Source: Chloroflexota bacterium (lineage in GTDB: Bacteria; Chloroflexota; Dehalococcoidia; Lucifugimonadales; Australimonadaceae). Taken from it: a stretch of DNA of 19,090 nt. The stretch is taken from positions 1 through 19,090 of the forward strand of contig JACZSI010000014.1 of assembly GCA_022574265.1 (NCBI GenBank), in the 5' to 3' direction. Of the stretch, positions 1 to 8,315 are shown in pieces. The first letter of the stretch is position 1. Each line of letters opens with the position of its first letter. The position numbers and the translations under genes were made by a program. The notes beneath the pieces were generated by a model, which saw only the letters and a list, made by a program, of their open reading frames with translations, was not told the origin of the DNA and did not search any database.

Positions 1-27
1 CCGAGACGGGCTGGGCCGTGAGTCCCG

Positions 28-2046
28 TCATGGTGCGTCCGCCGACGCGAGCTCGACCAGCTCCGCCTCGCCGATCGTGGCGACGCCGAGCCGCTCCGCG
101 TCGTCGCGCTTCGTCCCTGGGTCGACGCCCGCCACGACGTAGTCGGTCTTCTTGCTGACGCCGCTGCTCACTGCTCCGCCGCGCTCCTTGATGTACGCCT
201 CGACCTGCGAGCGCGTGAAGGTCTCCAGCCGGCCGGTGACGACGAAGCGCAGCCCGTCGAAGGGCTGCGGCGTGGCCGCCGTCGGCGTCTCGTCCGACTC
301 GAGCCGCACGCCGGCCGCTCCGAGCTCCGCCACGATGCGCGCGTTCCCCTCGTTCTCGAAGTGGGCAACGATCGCGCGGGCGACGATCGGCCCGATGCCG
401 TCGATGGATTCGAGGTCCTCCTGGGCCGCGGCGGCGAGCCGGGGCACGCCGCCGAAGCGCTTCGCCAGCAGAACGGCGGTCTCGCCGCCGACGTGCAGGA
501 TACCGAGGCCCGCGATGATGGCGGCCAGCGGGCGTTGCTTGCTCGCCTCGATGGCGGCGATCAGGTTGGCGGCGCTCTTCTCGCCCATGCGATCGAGCGC
601 GGCGAGCTGCTCGGCTTCGAGGCGGTAGATGTCCGGGAAGTCCTCGATCAGACCCGCCTCGAGCAGCACGCCGACCAGCCGCTCGCCAAGTCCCTCGATG
701 TCCATGGCGCCGCGCGACACGAAGTGCTTGAGCCGCTCGTAGGCTTGGGCCTCGCAGCGCGCGTTGACGCACCGGTGCGCGGCCTCGCCTTCCTCGCGGA
801 CCACGGGCGTTGAGCAGACGGGGCAGCGCTCCGGCATCTCGTACGGCACCTGGGCCTTGGTGCGGAACTCAAGGACGGGGCCGACCACCTGCGGTATGAC
901 CTCGCCGGCGCGCTCGACGATCACGACGTCGCCCACGCGGATGTCCTTGCGGCGGATGTCGTCCTCGTTGTGCAGCGTCGCCTGCTTGACCGTGACGCCG
1001 CTGACTTGGACGGGCTCGAGGACGGCGTAGGGGTTGAGCGTGCCGGTGCGGCCGACGTTGACTTCGATGCGGAGCAGCCGGGTCGTCGCCTGCTCCGCCG
1101 GGAACTTGTACGCGATGGCCCACCGCGGCTCGCGGCCCACGAACCCCATGTGGCGCTGGAAGTCGCGCCGGTCGATCTTGATGACGATGCCGTCGGTCTG
1201 GTAGTTCACCTCGGCCCGGCGCCCGAGCCACCGCTCGTGGTACGCCTCGGCCTCGTCGAGCGAGGCGACGGTCGTCATCTCCGGGTTCACGCGGAGGCCG
1301 AAGCCGCCCAGCCAGGCCATGACCTCAGCGTGCGTGCCGGGCCCGTCCCTGCCCTCCGTCCAGCCAAGCTGGTAGACCCAGACGTCGAGGCGGCGGCTCG
1401 CGGTGATGCGCGGGTCGAGCTGGCGGAGCGCTCCGGCGGCCGCGTTGCGGGGGTTGGCGAAGAGCGGCTCGCCCGCCTCCGCGCGCTGCTGGTTCATGCG
1501 CTTGAAGGCGTCGCGCGGGAAGTAGACCTCGCCGCGCACCTCCATGCGGCGTGGCGGCTTGCCCTGGAGCACGAGCGGCACCGTGCGGATCGTGCGCACG
1601 TTGGCGGTCACGTCCTCGCCGCGCGTGCCGTCGCCGCGGGTGGCGCCGCGCACGAGTCTGCCGTCCTCGTACGTGAGCGCGATGGCCAGGCCGTCGATCT
1701 TCGGCTCGCAGACCATGGCGAAGCGCTCGGTCTCGAGCAGCGTCGCGGCACGCTTGTGCCACGCCGCGAGCTCGCCGCCGTCGAAGGCGTTGGCGAGGCT
1801 GAGCATCGGCTGCGGATGGACGACCTCCGCGAAGCGCTCGGACGGCGCGGAGCCGACCCGCTGCGTCGGCGAGTCGGGCGTCACGAGCGAGGGGTCGGCC
1901 TCCTCGATGGCGCGGAGCTCGCGCATGAGGGCGTCGAACTCGGCGTCGCTGACGAGGGGGTCGTCGAGCGTGTGGTAGCGGTGGTTGTGGAGGTTGATCT
2001 CTGCCCGGAGCTCTTTGAGCCGTCGGATGGTAGCTCGGTCTGCCAT
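28..2046 (-). CDS. ligA: NAD+-dependent DNA ligase LigA
   Basis: The 672-residue product is a full-length bacterial NAD+-dependent DNA ligase, which seals nicks in replication and repair. Visible in order are the Ia NAD-binding region (about 15-40), the adenylation motif EPKIDG with the AMP-accepting Lys116, the second nucleotide-site lysine in IVIKID (Lys290), the OB-fold region (about 315-400), a four-cysteine zinc finger (Cys408, 411, 426, 431), helix-hairpin-helix repeats (about 440-575) and a C-terminal BRCT domain (about 596-668). The frame is open 26 codons further upstream, but that part is low-complexity and lies across a -10 box. ATG at 2046 gives the usual N-terminus and normal family length. 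The gene diverges from the MFS gene. Every expected catalytic and metal-binding residue is present, so the call is very secure. Confidence 0.97.
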   Translation of the reverse strand: MADRATIRRLKELRAEINLHNHRYHTLDDPLVSDAEFDALMRELRAIEEADPSLVTPDSPTQRVGSAPSERFAEVVHPQPMLSLANAFDGGELAAWHKRAATLLETERFAMVCEPKIDGLAIALTYEDGRLVRGATRGDGTRGEDVTANVRTIRTVPLVLQGKPPRRMEVRGEVYFPRDAFKRMNQQRAEAGEPLFANPRNAAAGALRQLDPRITASRRLDVWVYQLGWTEGRDGPGTHAEVMAWLGGFGLRVNPEMTTVASLDEAEAYHERWLGRRAEVNYQTDGIVIKIDRRDFQRHMGFVGREPRWAIAYKFPAEQATTRLLRIEVNVGRTGTLNPYAVLEPVQVSGVTVKQATLHNEDDIRRKDIRVGDVVIVERAGEVIPQVVGPVLEFRTKAQVPYEMPERCPVCSTPVVREEGEAAHRCVNARCEAQAYERLKHFVSRGAMDIEGLGERLVGVLLEAGLIEDFPDIYRLEAEQLAALDRMGEKSAANLIAAIEASKQRPLAAIIAGLGILHVGGETAVLLAKRFGGVPRLAAAAQEDLESIDGIGPIVARAIVAHFENEGNARIVAELGAAGVRLESDETPTAATPQPFDGLRFVVTGRLETFTRSQVEAYIKERGGAVSSGVSKKTDYVVAGVDPGTKRDDAERLGVATIGEAELVELASADAP

Positions 2047-2055
2047 CGTCCCGCG

Positions 2056-2061
2056 AGTATA
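2056..2061 (-). promoter_or_regulatory. -10 box (TATACT) of ligA
   Basis: On the minus strand TATACT lies 9 nt before the ligA ATG. A transcript starting about 7 nt after the box would have a leader of only 2-3 nt, so it would be effectively leaderless. No convincing -35 element is present 16-18 nt upstream. The same hexamer appears ahead of the flippase-like and DUF1015 genes. Confidence 0.5.
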
Positions 2062-2102
2062 GCGCCCGCGTGTCGGCCGGCGGAGCGCTGGTGGGGGGTG
2101 TG

Positions 2103-2108
2103 TATGAT
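2103..2108 (+). promoter_or_regulatory. -10 box (TATGAT) of the MFS gene
   Basis: TATGAT lies 6 nt before the GTG at 2115, so transcription would begin at or next to that GTG and the mRNA would be leaderless. This argues against the more upstream in-frame GTG codons at 2070, 2091 and 2100, which lie in front of or inside the box. No clear -35 is visible. Confidence 0.45.
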
Positions 2109-2114
2109 GCCGGC

Positions 2115-3467
2115 GTGAGCTCACAGCGCGGGGCGGAACCGACGCCGAACATCCCTCGGGCGTGGCCGTTCAAGAAGGTCTTCTACGGCTGGGCGATCGT
2201 GAGCACCGGTTTCGTCGCCTCCTTCGGCATCGTCCCGATGTTCGGGCCGGTCCTCGGCGTCTTCATGACGTCCATCGAGGACGAGCTCGGTTGGTCGCGG
2301 ACGACCATCGCATTCGCCTTCACCCTGGGCAGCATGACCAGCTCGGTCGCCACCTTCGTCTTCGGGCGCGTGCTGGACCGCTACGGCTCGCGCGCCATCG
2401 TGGTGATCGCGGGCGCCATCATTCTGCTTTCGATGGTCGGCATCTCGTTCATGCAGGCGCCGTGGCAGTTCTGGATCCTCTTTGGCCTCGGGCGTGGATC
2501 GGCCCTCGGCGGCATCCAGATCGGCGTCAGCATCGCCATCGCCAACTGGTTCATCAAGCGCCGCCCGCGGGCGTTGGCGTTCCACCACTCCGGGCTGCGC
2601 GCGGGGCAGGCGCTCGTGCCGCTGCTCATCCTCGTGATCATCGCGTCGTTCGGCTGGCGGGAGGCGTGGCGGTTCCTCGCGCTGTTCACGGCGCTCACCG
2701 TCGTCGTCCCCGCGTTCATCTACCTGCGCCGGAGGCCCGAAGACCTCGGCATGTATCCCGACGGCGAGAAGCCCCCCGACGACGATGCCGAGCCCGTCAG
2801 CCGTTTCCGGCGCGACGTCCGCGACTTCTCCTGGACGCTGGCCGAGGCCAGGCGGACGCGGGCCTTCTGGATGATCGTGCTCTTCGTGTCGGTGGACCGC
2901 TTCGCCCTCGGCGCCATCAACCTGCACATGGTCGCCAACTTCGAAGACAAGGGGTTGAGCTTCGCCCAGGCCGTCAGCATCCTCTCGCTGTTCGCGGCCA
3001 CGTCGGCCATCGTCGGACCGGCGTGGGGCTTCATGCTGGAGAAGCTCCACGTCCGCTACAGCGCGATGCTCATCAGCGGTCTCCTGCTGGTGGCGGTCGG
3101 CCTGCTGATCGTCGCCGACACGTATCCGCTGGCCATCGGCTTTGGGCTGATGTTCGGGTTCGCGGTGGGTGGGTCGTCGCTCGTGCAGAACCTGTTGTGG
3201 GCCGACTACTTCGGGCGGGCGCACCTCGGGGAGATACGCGGCTTCACGGCACCCTTCCGCCTCATCTCACCGGTGGGGCCGACGCTCACCGGGTTCATCT
3301 TCGACCGCACCGGCGACTACACGATAGCCTTCGCCATCTTCGGCGCCATCTTCTTCGTCATGGTGATCGCGATGGCGTTCGCCGAGCCGCCGCGCAGGCC
3401 GGCGCGGGCCGCTGCGGAGGCGGAGGCGATTGCGCCGGTCGACGAGGCGACGGAGCCGCCGGGGTAG
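2115..3467 (+). CDS. MFS transporter, OFA/monocarboxylate-like
   Basis: A 450-residue polytopic membrane protein of the major facilitator superfamily with about 12 hydrophobic segments. The opening YGW motif, a GWSR motif at the end of the first loop, the motif-A-like FGRVLDRYGSR between TM2 and TM3, and RRRPEDLGMYPDG in the central loop resemble the oxalate/formate antiporter and monocarboxylate transporter group. It is probably a secondary carrier for a small organic anion in the inner membrane; the substrate cannot be read from the sequence. GTG at 2115 was chosen because a -10 box ends 6 nt before it; an in-frame GTG at 2070 would add 15 low-complexity residues. It converges on the FAD oxidoreductase gene with only 8 bases between the stops. 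Confidence 0.9.
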   Translation: MSSQRGAEPTPNIPRAWPFKKVFYGWAIVSTGFVASFGIVPMFGPVLGVFMTSIEDELGWSRTTIAFAFTLGSMTSSVATFVFGRVLDRYGSRAIVVIAGAIILLSMVGISFMQAPWQFWILFGLGRGSALGGIQIGVSIAIANWFIKRRPRALAFHHSGLRAGQALVPLLILVIIASFGWREAWRFLALFTALTVVVPAFIYLRRRPEDLGMYPDGEKPPDDDAEPVSRFRRDVRDFSWTLAEARRTRAFWMIVLFVSVDRFALGAINLHMVANFEDKGLSFAQAVSILSLFAATSAIVGPAWGFMLEKLHVRYSAMLISGLLLVAVGLLIVADTYPLAIGFGLMFGFAVGGSSLVQNLLWADYFGRAHLGEIRGFTAPFRLISPVGPTLTGFIFDRTGDYTIAFAIFGAIFFVMVIAMAFAEPPRRPARAAAEAEAIAPVDEATEPPG

Positions 3468-3475
3468 GGGCGAGG

Positions 3476-4807
3476 CTACCCTCGCGAGTCGCCGTCCATC
3501 ATGCGCGCGACGGCGCGGCCCATGCGCACGCTGTAGTTCGTCCCGCGGTCCTCGGGGTAGATCTGCGTCGTGTTGGCCAAGTACAGCCCGCGGATAGGCG
3601 TGCGGTGGTCGGGGATGCGCTCCGAGTAGCCCGGCGTGACGATCGGCTGCGCGGCGTCCACCTTGTGGTGGTGGTAGTTCTGGACCCACGACTCATCGAA
3701 CGCCGGGTTCAGCCGCTTGAGGTGCGGCACGTACTCCTTGTACAGCTCCTCCGGGCTCATCGCGTAGAGCGGGTCGTCGCGGTCCAGGTAGTTCGCGAGG
3801 TAGACGACGTGCGCGCCGCCGTACTTCTCCGGCGGCATGAAGTTCGTATGCTCGATGACGCCGAGGAACGGTATCTGGCGGTCGCCGACGTACGTCCAAT
3901 AGTGGGGGCTGAGCGGGCGGTCGAGCTCCAGGATGACCAGCACCGCCGCCAGGTAGACCTTGTCGGTGAGCATTCCCAGGTAGTCGGCCGGAAGCGTGGG
4001 CACGAGCTTCGGGAAGATGTACGAGGGCACGGTCGCCAGCACCATGTCGTAGTCGCGGCGCTCTGGGGGGCCGCCTTCGAGCGCGACCTCGAGCCCAACG
4101 GCGCGGTCGTCCTCGACGATGACCTGCCGCACGGGCGTCTTGATGTGCACCTGCCCACCCTGCGCGCGCACCTTCTCGGCCAGCACGTCGAAGACCTCGC
4201 CGAAGCTGCCGGTGGGGTAGCCGAGCTGCTCCTTGAGGCGCCCGAGCAGCCCCTTGCCGCGCGAGGTCGTGCGCAGCGCGAACTTGTTCCACAGCCACGC
4301 CATGGAGATGTCCTCGTGGTACTTGCCGAACTTGCCGCGCAGCATCGGCTGGAAGATGACGTCGTAGATGCGCCGGCCGGCGTGCTCCAGCAGCCACTCC
4401 GTCGCCGTGTGGCGTTCCAGCGAGCGCCACTCCTTGCGGCGTTGCAGGCCAACCGTCAGCAGACCGAGCCGGATCCGGTCCTCGAACGGCAGCGGGCCGA
4501 ACCGCAGCAGGTCGATGGGCGAGGTGAACCGCCAGAGCCGCCCCCTGCTGAAGTAGCCGACGTTGGAGTCGATCCAGCGCAGCCGGTGGGCGAGGCCGAG
4601 CTCGCCGATGAGGTCCGTCATGGCGGTGTCGCTGCGGAAGAGGTGGTGGTACCCGCGCTCGAGCGGCGTGCCGTTGACGTCGAAGGTCGACGCCTGCCCG
4701 CCGAGGAACGGCGCGCCCTCGAAGACCTCGGCGGTGTGCCCGGCCAGCCCCAGCTCGTAGGCCGCGGCCAGGCCTGCCGCGCCCGCGCCGATGATGCCGA
4801 CCCTCAT
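3476..4807 (-). CDS. FAD/NAD(P)-dependent oxidoreductase, amine-oxidase / phytoene-desaturase-like
   Basis: The 443-residue product starts with a classic Rossmann dinucleotide motif (GAGAAGLAAAYELG, residues 7-20) followed by an acidic residue at the end of beta-2 (Glu30) and the GGQAS segment typical of the flavin amine oxidase / protoporphyrinogen oxidase / phytoene desaturase superfamily. The C-terminus carries the second FAD-contacting segment (GLYLANTTQIYPEDRGTNYS, 407-426). It should be a flavoenzyme; the substrate is unknown. ATG at 4807 overlaps the stop of the upstream flippase-like gene as ATGA, so the two are probably co-translated. That pairing suggests a lipid, polyprenol or sugar-linked substrate, but this is inference. 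No N-terminal signal peptide or membrane segment is evident. Confidence 0.88.
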   Translation of the reverse strand: MRVGIIGAGAAGLAAAYELGLAGHTAEVFEGAPFLGGQASTFDVNGTPLERGYHHLFRSDTAMTDLIGELGLAHRLRWIDSNVGYFSRGRLWRFTSPIDLLRFGPLPFEDRIRLGLLTVGLQRRKEWRSLERHTATEWLLEHAGRRIYDVIFQPMLRGKFGKYHEDISMAWLWNKFALRTTSRGKGLLGRLKEQLGYPTGSFGEVFDVLAEKVRAQGGQVHIKTPVRQVIVEDDRAVGLEVALEGGPPERRDYDMVLATVPSYIFPKLVPTLPADYLGMLTDKVYLAAVLVILELDRPLSPHYWTYVGDRQIPFLGVIEHTNFMPPEKYGGAHVVYLANYLDRDDPLYAMSPEELYKEYVPHLKRLNPAFDESWVQNYHHHKVDAAQPIVTPGYSERIPDHRTPIRGLYLANTTQIYPEDRGTNYSVRMGRAVARMMDGDSRG

Positions 4808-5862
4808 GCGCGACCATCTCCGGCGGCCACGGCTTCGCGGCGGCCCATGAGCTGGCCGAGCGTGAGCCCGCGGGCGGCCAGGTGCGCCGATCCCGCGACG
4901 ATGACCGGCAGGAGGAGCGCCAGGTGCAGGACGATGGCGTAGGCCAGCGCGGTCTCGCCGTCGACGCCCAGGAAGACGAGCGAGAGCACGGCGAGGGCCT
5001 CGAACGGGCCAAGCGACCCCGGCGAGGACGGCAGGGCCGTCGCGAGGTTCGACGCGGCGGTCACGGCGAGGATGGCCGCGGCCATCGGAACGGGTCCGCC
5101 GAGCTGGTCCTGGAGCCCGAAGCCGATGGCGACGATGTAGTACATGATGCTCTCGGCGAGCCAGATCGGGACCGATCGCACGAAGACCGCCGCCAGCCGG
5201 CCGGGCCGGTGTAGCCCTTCGAAGCCCGCGACGAACCGCTCCGCTAGCCCCTCGACGCGCGTTCCCAGCCGGCTCGGCAGCAGATCCGTGATCGGCTGCA
5301 GCCGGGCCTTGAACCAGCCGGGTATGACGGCCATCCCCGCGATCCTGCCGAGCGCGGCCACGAAAGGCGTGACGAGCAGCGCCGCCACCGCCCACAGCGG
5401 CAGGCCGCCCGTCTCGCCGACGCGGCCCGCGAGCCCTCCGATGGGCAGGAACAGCGCCGCGACCGCCAGGAAGAACAGCAGCGTTAGGCCGTCGAACACG
5501 CGCTCCACGAGGACGGTCGCCAGCGCCGTCGACCCGCGCACCGGCTCGCGCACGGAGAGGTAGTAGCTGCGCACGAGCTCCCCCAGGCGTACGGGGAGCA
5601 GGTTGTTGGCCATGTAGCCGACGAGGACGACGGGGTAGAGCCGCCAGGAGTGGACCTCCGCGAACGGCCGCAGCAAGTAGCGCCACCGGAACGACCGCAG
5701 GTAGAGGGAGACCGCGTAGACCGCGACCGCGGGGACGAGGTAGGCGTAGTTGGCGCGGGCCGCGACCGACCACGTCTCGCCGATGTCGAGCCGGACGAAC
5801 GCCAGCGCCACGAAGAGGGCGGTGACGGCGGCTCCGAGCCATATGCGGGGGTCTCGTAGCAA
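4804..5862 (-). CDS. Flippase-like / LPG-synthase transmembrane-domain protein
   Basis: A 352-residue integral membrane protein with about eight hydrophobic segments. It matches the lysylphosphatidylglycerol synthase transmembrane family (PF03706, often annotated flippase-like) in the conserved blocks NNLLPVRLGELVRSYYLS, VERVFDG and LPSSPGSLGPFEA. The family includes the MprF flippase half and many stand-alone proteins thought to move lipids or lipid-linked sugars. No ATG or GTG lies near the N-terminus. TTG at 5862 is my choice: it follows GGAG by 11 nt and sits 35 nt downstream of the predicted transcription start. The frame stays open for 2.5 kb upstream, but that is antisense-side shadow across another gene. 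The stop overlaps the oxidoreductase start (ATGA). Confidence 0.85.
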   Translation of the reverse strand: MLRDPRIWLGAAVTALFVALAFVRLDIGETWSVAARANYAYLVPAVAVYAVSLYLRSFRWRYLLRPFAEVHSWRLYPVVLVGYMANNLLPVRLGELVRSYYLSVREPVRGSTALATVLVERVFDGLTLLFFLAVAALFLPIGGLAGRVGETGGLPLWAVAALLVTPFVAALGRIAGMAVIPGWFKARLQPITDLLPSRLGTRVEGLAERFVAGFEGLHRPGRLAAVFVRSVPIWLAESIMYYIVAIGFGLQDQLGGPVPMAAAILAVTAASNLATALPSSPGSLGPFEALAVLSLVFLGVDGETALAYAIVLHLALLLPVIVAGSAHLAARGLTLGQLMGRREAVAAGDGRA

Positions 5863-5903
5863 GCTCTCAGTTACTCCGGAAGCAGGTTGCGGCCAGCCGG
5901 ACG

Positions 5904-5909
5904 AGTATA
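5904..5909 (-). promoter_or_regulatory. -10 box (TATACT) of the flippase-oxidoreductase unit
   Basis: TATACT on the minus strand, about 41 nt before the proposed TTG start at 5862, gives a leader of about 35 nt. No strong -35 is visible. It lies directly downstream (in transcription sense) of an inverted repeat, so this two-gene unit probably has its own promoter rather than relying on read-through from the Agl23-type gene. Confidence 0.45.
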
Positions 5910-5938
5910 CCCGGCGGCCAGTGCGGGCACGCCATAGC

Positions 5939-6009
5939 GTCATCCTGAGCAGAGCGAAGGATCTCGTCCCCAGACGGGCTGCGAGATGCTTCGCGTCGCT
6001 CAGCATGAC
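5939..6009. repeat. REP-like inverted repeat, 28-base arms
   Basis: The arms 5939-5966 and 5982-6009 are inverted copies that match except for a few central bases (GTCATCCTGAGC...GGATCTCG against the complement of CGAGATGCTTCGC...GCATGAC), separated by 15 bases. This is a small noncoding palindromic element in the gap between the Agl23-type and flippase-like genes. Its CTGAGC/GAAGG core recalls the other palindromic elements near 17083 and 18706. Confidence 0.75.
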
Positions 6010-6019
6010 AGGGCGGGCA

Positions 6020-6038
6020 GGGCGCACGCCGTGCGCCC
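6020..6038 (-). terminator. GC-rich hairpin after the Agl23-type gene
   Basis: GGGCGCAC and GTGCGCCC form a perfect 8-bp stem with a 3-nt loop, 25 bases after the stop of the Agl23-type gene. It could end or stabilise the ftsY-DUF2298-agl23 transcript, but no U-tract follows, so it may equally be part of the dispersed repeat beside it. Confidence 0.35.
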
Positions 6039-6062
6039 CTACGGCAGCCGGTGCCGGCGGGC

Positions 6063-8315
6063 TTAGAGCCCTCCGGCGGCGCGCAGGGCCGTGCAGCCGC
6101 CCGCGAACCCGGCCAGGTCGTTCGCCACGTACACCACGCCGGTGGACTGGTACATGTCGCGGTTGAGCTGGCGCGAGAAGAAGTAGTCGGTCACCGTCCG
6201 CCAGCTCTCCTTCGTCAAGGCCGCATCGAGCACGCCCAGGGGCGTGAGGTCGGCGTAGGCGGCATTGGGGAACCACCACAGGTGGTGCATCTCGCCGACG
6301 CGGGTGAACCCGCTCAGCTGCTCGCGGTTGGCGGCCTCGACCGATTGGCTGATCAGCACCACGTCCGCGTCCGGCGGCTCCGTGAACGGCGTCTCGTGGA
6401 GGAACCGGTATTCGACGTTGGCGTAGTCGCGGAGGTACCACCGCCACTGCCAGGCGAAGTTGTCGGACTCGCCCGAGAAGAGCCGCAGGTCGCGGCCCTT
6501 GCCCGATGCCTCCGCGATGCCGTTGATGCACTCGGCCGCGTACGACGTCTCCTGTCCGGTCTGCGAGTAGACCAGCAGCTCGGTCGGCCGCTCGAACCCA
6601 GCGTAGTCGTACGTCGCCCGCCAGCCCACGAACAGCGTCATCGCCAGCAGCACCGCGAGCAGGCCCAGGGCCGCGCCCGCGAGCGTCGGCAGGACGTGCG
6701 GCTGCTGGAGCACGCCCAGGAAGCGGGCCGCGGCGGCCAGCGCCGGCGCCGGCCTCAGGCGCAGCGCGACGACCAGCGCGGCCGCCAGCACGACGCCGCT
6801 GCCCGCCACCGCCAGCCAGAAGCCGACGTCTGACGTCAGGTCGTCGGCACGGATCGCTCGCACGGCCGCGAACGGACCGAGCACGCCCAGGCCCGCGCCG
6901 CCCACGAACCCCGCGGGCGCGTACCGGGACCGCACCGCTGACTCGACAAGCAATCCGGCCACTCGCCCGGCGACCAGGATGAGCGGCAGCGTGACGCCGA
7001 CCAGCAGCCACGGCATGCGCTCCCCGGCAAGGGAGAACACGGTGAGCGTCAGCGCGGCCCAGCCGACCAGGAGGCGGTCGAACGCCCGGCCCCGTACGAG
7101 GAGGTAGGCCCCGCCCACCACTCCGGCGGCGACCGGGAGGAACTCGTAGACGGAGAGCCCGATGAAGTAGTAGTACCAGGGCTGCCCTGCCCGCTCGACC
7201 CCCTGCTGCGCGATCCAGTAGCCGAGTGACCCCCAGAACCCCGTGAAGAACCCTTGCCAGTTCGAGAAGACGCTGGTGAAGAGCGTGAGCCAGATGCCCA
7301 CGAAGATCGCGGCGAGCAGGGGCCAGCGCCGCCGGTCCCACCACATGCCGACCGATACGGAGATGACGACCGCCACGGCGACGAGGAACGCGGCGATATA
7401 CAGCCCGCCGCCGGCCGGCGCGCCCGTCTCGGCGGCGGCCCGCACGATCTCGCCGGACGCGATGCGCGGGTCGTTCCCGTCGGGATTGACGAGCGTGATG
7501 CCGACGAAGCGCTGGAGCAGTCCGGCCGCGGGCACGAGCAGCGGCAGCGACAGGGTCCCGAGCACGATGAGCAGGTCGCCCGCGGGCGTCATGTCGGAGA
7601 GCCGCGCGCGCCCCCGGACCCAGCGCCAGATGGGCGGTGCCGCGGCCCCGAGCAGGAAGAGCCCGAACGAGCCCGCGAGGAGGTAGGCAGATTCCTTGGT
7701 CGTGAACGCCAACGCCCACAGCACGACCCAGGCGATGAGCAGCGCGGTTCGCGGGCGCTCCATGTAGCGCCACATGACGATCAGCAGCGACAGCGCCCAC
7801 ACGGCCATGAAGATGTCGTTGCGGATGAACCGGCTGAAGTACAGCATCGACGGCGAGACGGTCAGCAGCACGGCGGCCGCAAGCGCACCGTAGCGGCCCA
7901 GCTCCTTGCGCAGGAAGTACGGCAGCCCGACGAGCGCCGTCCCAAACAGCGCCGGCAGGAGCCGCGCCGTGACGTCGCTCGAGCCCACCAACGCGAACGT
8001 CGCCGCGGCCGCGTGGAAGAGGAAGGGGCCGTGGGTGACGGGCGTATGGGAGTAGCCGAGCCCCTCGGCGAAGCGCCAGGCGTACCAGGCGTGCAGGATC
8101 TCGTCGTAGTGCAGTGAGCGCCCGCCCAGGTCCCAGAGCCGCGTTCCGAGCGCGACGGCGAGGATGGCGGCGTACGCCCACTTCTCCCAGCCGGCGCCAC
8201 GCCAGGCCAGGGTCAGCGACGCCGGCGCCCCGCGCAAGCTCCCCACACGGGCCTTCGATGCCAGTGCGAGCCGCAGGGTCCGCGCACGGGCCCTCGATGT
8301 CAGTCCGGCGAGCAT
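6063..8315 (-). CDS. Agl23-type GT39-like membrane protein (TIGR03663 family)
   Basis: The 750-residue product is a polytopic membrane protein of the GT-C/PMT-like class. After TM1 (about 46-62) comes the acidic loop motif LHYDEILHAWYAW (Asp71, Glu72), in the position of the GT39 catalytic/metal-binding acidic motif, then YFSRFIRNDIFM (159-170), which is characteristic of the Agl23 group ('flippase activity-associated protein') known from Chloroflexota and haloarchaea. About 12-13 membrane segments run to residue 565, and a soluble, probably extracytoplasmic domain fills 566-750. The likely role is in surface glycan assembly or protein glycosylation; the substrate is unknown. ATG at 8315 overlaps the DUF2298 stop as TGATG, indicating translational coupling. 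The first 40 residues are basic and contain an imperfect 13-residue tandem repeat. Confidence 0.85.
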   Translation of the reverse strand: MLAGLTSRARARTLRLALASKARVGSLRGAPASLTLAWRGAGWEKWAYAAILAVALGTRLWDLGGRSLHYDEILHAWYAWRFAEGLGYSHTPVTHGPFLFHAAAATFALVGSSDVTARLLPALFGTALVGLPYFLRKELGRYGALAAAVLLTVSPSMLYFSRFIRNDIFMAVWALSLLIVMWRYMERPRTALLIAWVVLWALAFTTKESAYLLAGSFGLFLLGAAAPPIWRWVRGRARLSDMTPAGDLLIVLGTLSLPLLVPAAGLLQRFVGITLVNPDGNDPRIASGEIVRAAAETGAPAGGGLYIAAFLVAVAVVISVSVGMWWDRRRWPLLAAIFVGIWLTLFTSVFSNWQGFFTGFWGSLGYWIAQQGVERAGQPWYYYFIGLSVYEFLPVAAGVVGGAYLLVRGRAFDRLLVGWAALTLTVFSLAGERMPWLLVGVTLPLILVAGRVAGLLVESAVRSRYAPAGFVGGAGLGVLGPFAAVRAIRADDLTSDVGFWLAVAGSGVVLAAALVVALRLRPAPALAAAARFLGVLQQPHVLPTLAGAALGLLAVLLAMTLFVGWRATYDYAGFERPTELLVYSQTGQETSYAAECINGIAEASGKGRDLRLFSGESDNFAWQWRWYLRDYANVEYRFLHETPFTEPPDADVVLISQSVEAANREQLSGFTRVGEMHHLWWFPNAAYADLTPLGVLDAALTKESWRTVTDYFFSRQLNRDMYQSTGVVYVANDLAGFAGGCTALRAAGGL
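8246..8304 (-). repeat. Imperfect 39-base direct repeat in the Agl23-type N-terminus
   Basis: Two 20-base blocks (8246-8265 and 8285-8304; CACGGGCCYTCGATGYCAGT) are identical at 18 of 20 positions with a period of 39 bases, i.e. 13 codons. In the protein this gives residues 5-17 (LTSRARARTLRLA) and 18-30 (LASKARVGSLRGA), a basic cytoplasmic N-terminal stretch before TM1. Confidence 0.6.

Noticed and set aside
3463..3480. Small inverted repeat GGTAG...CTACC at the convergent MFS/oxidoreductase stops
   Set aside because: Only 5 bp with an 8-base loop and no T-tract; too weak to call a terminator.
2162..4942. Very long plus-strand open frame (926 codons) across the MFS gene and the antisense of the oxidoreductase and flippase-like genes
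   Set aside because: Arginine/proline/alanine-rich low-complexity translation with no domain; a GC-bias shadow of well-supported genes in other frames.
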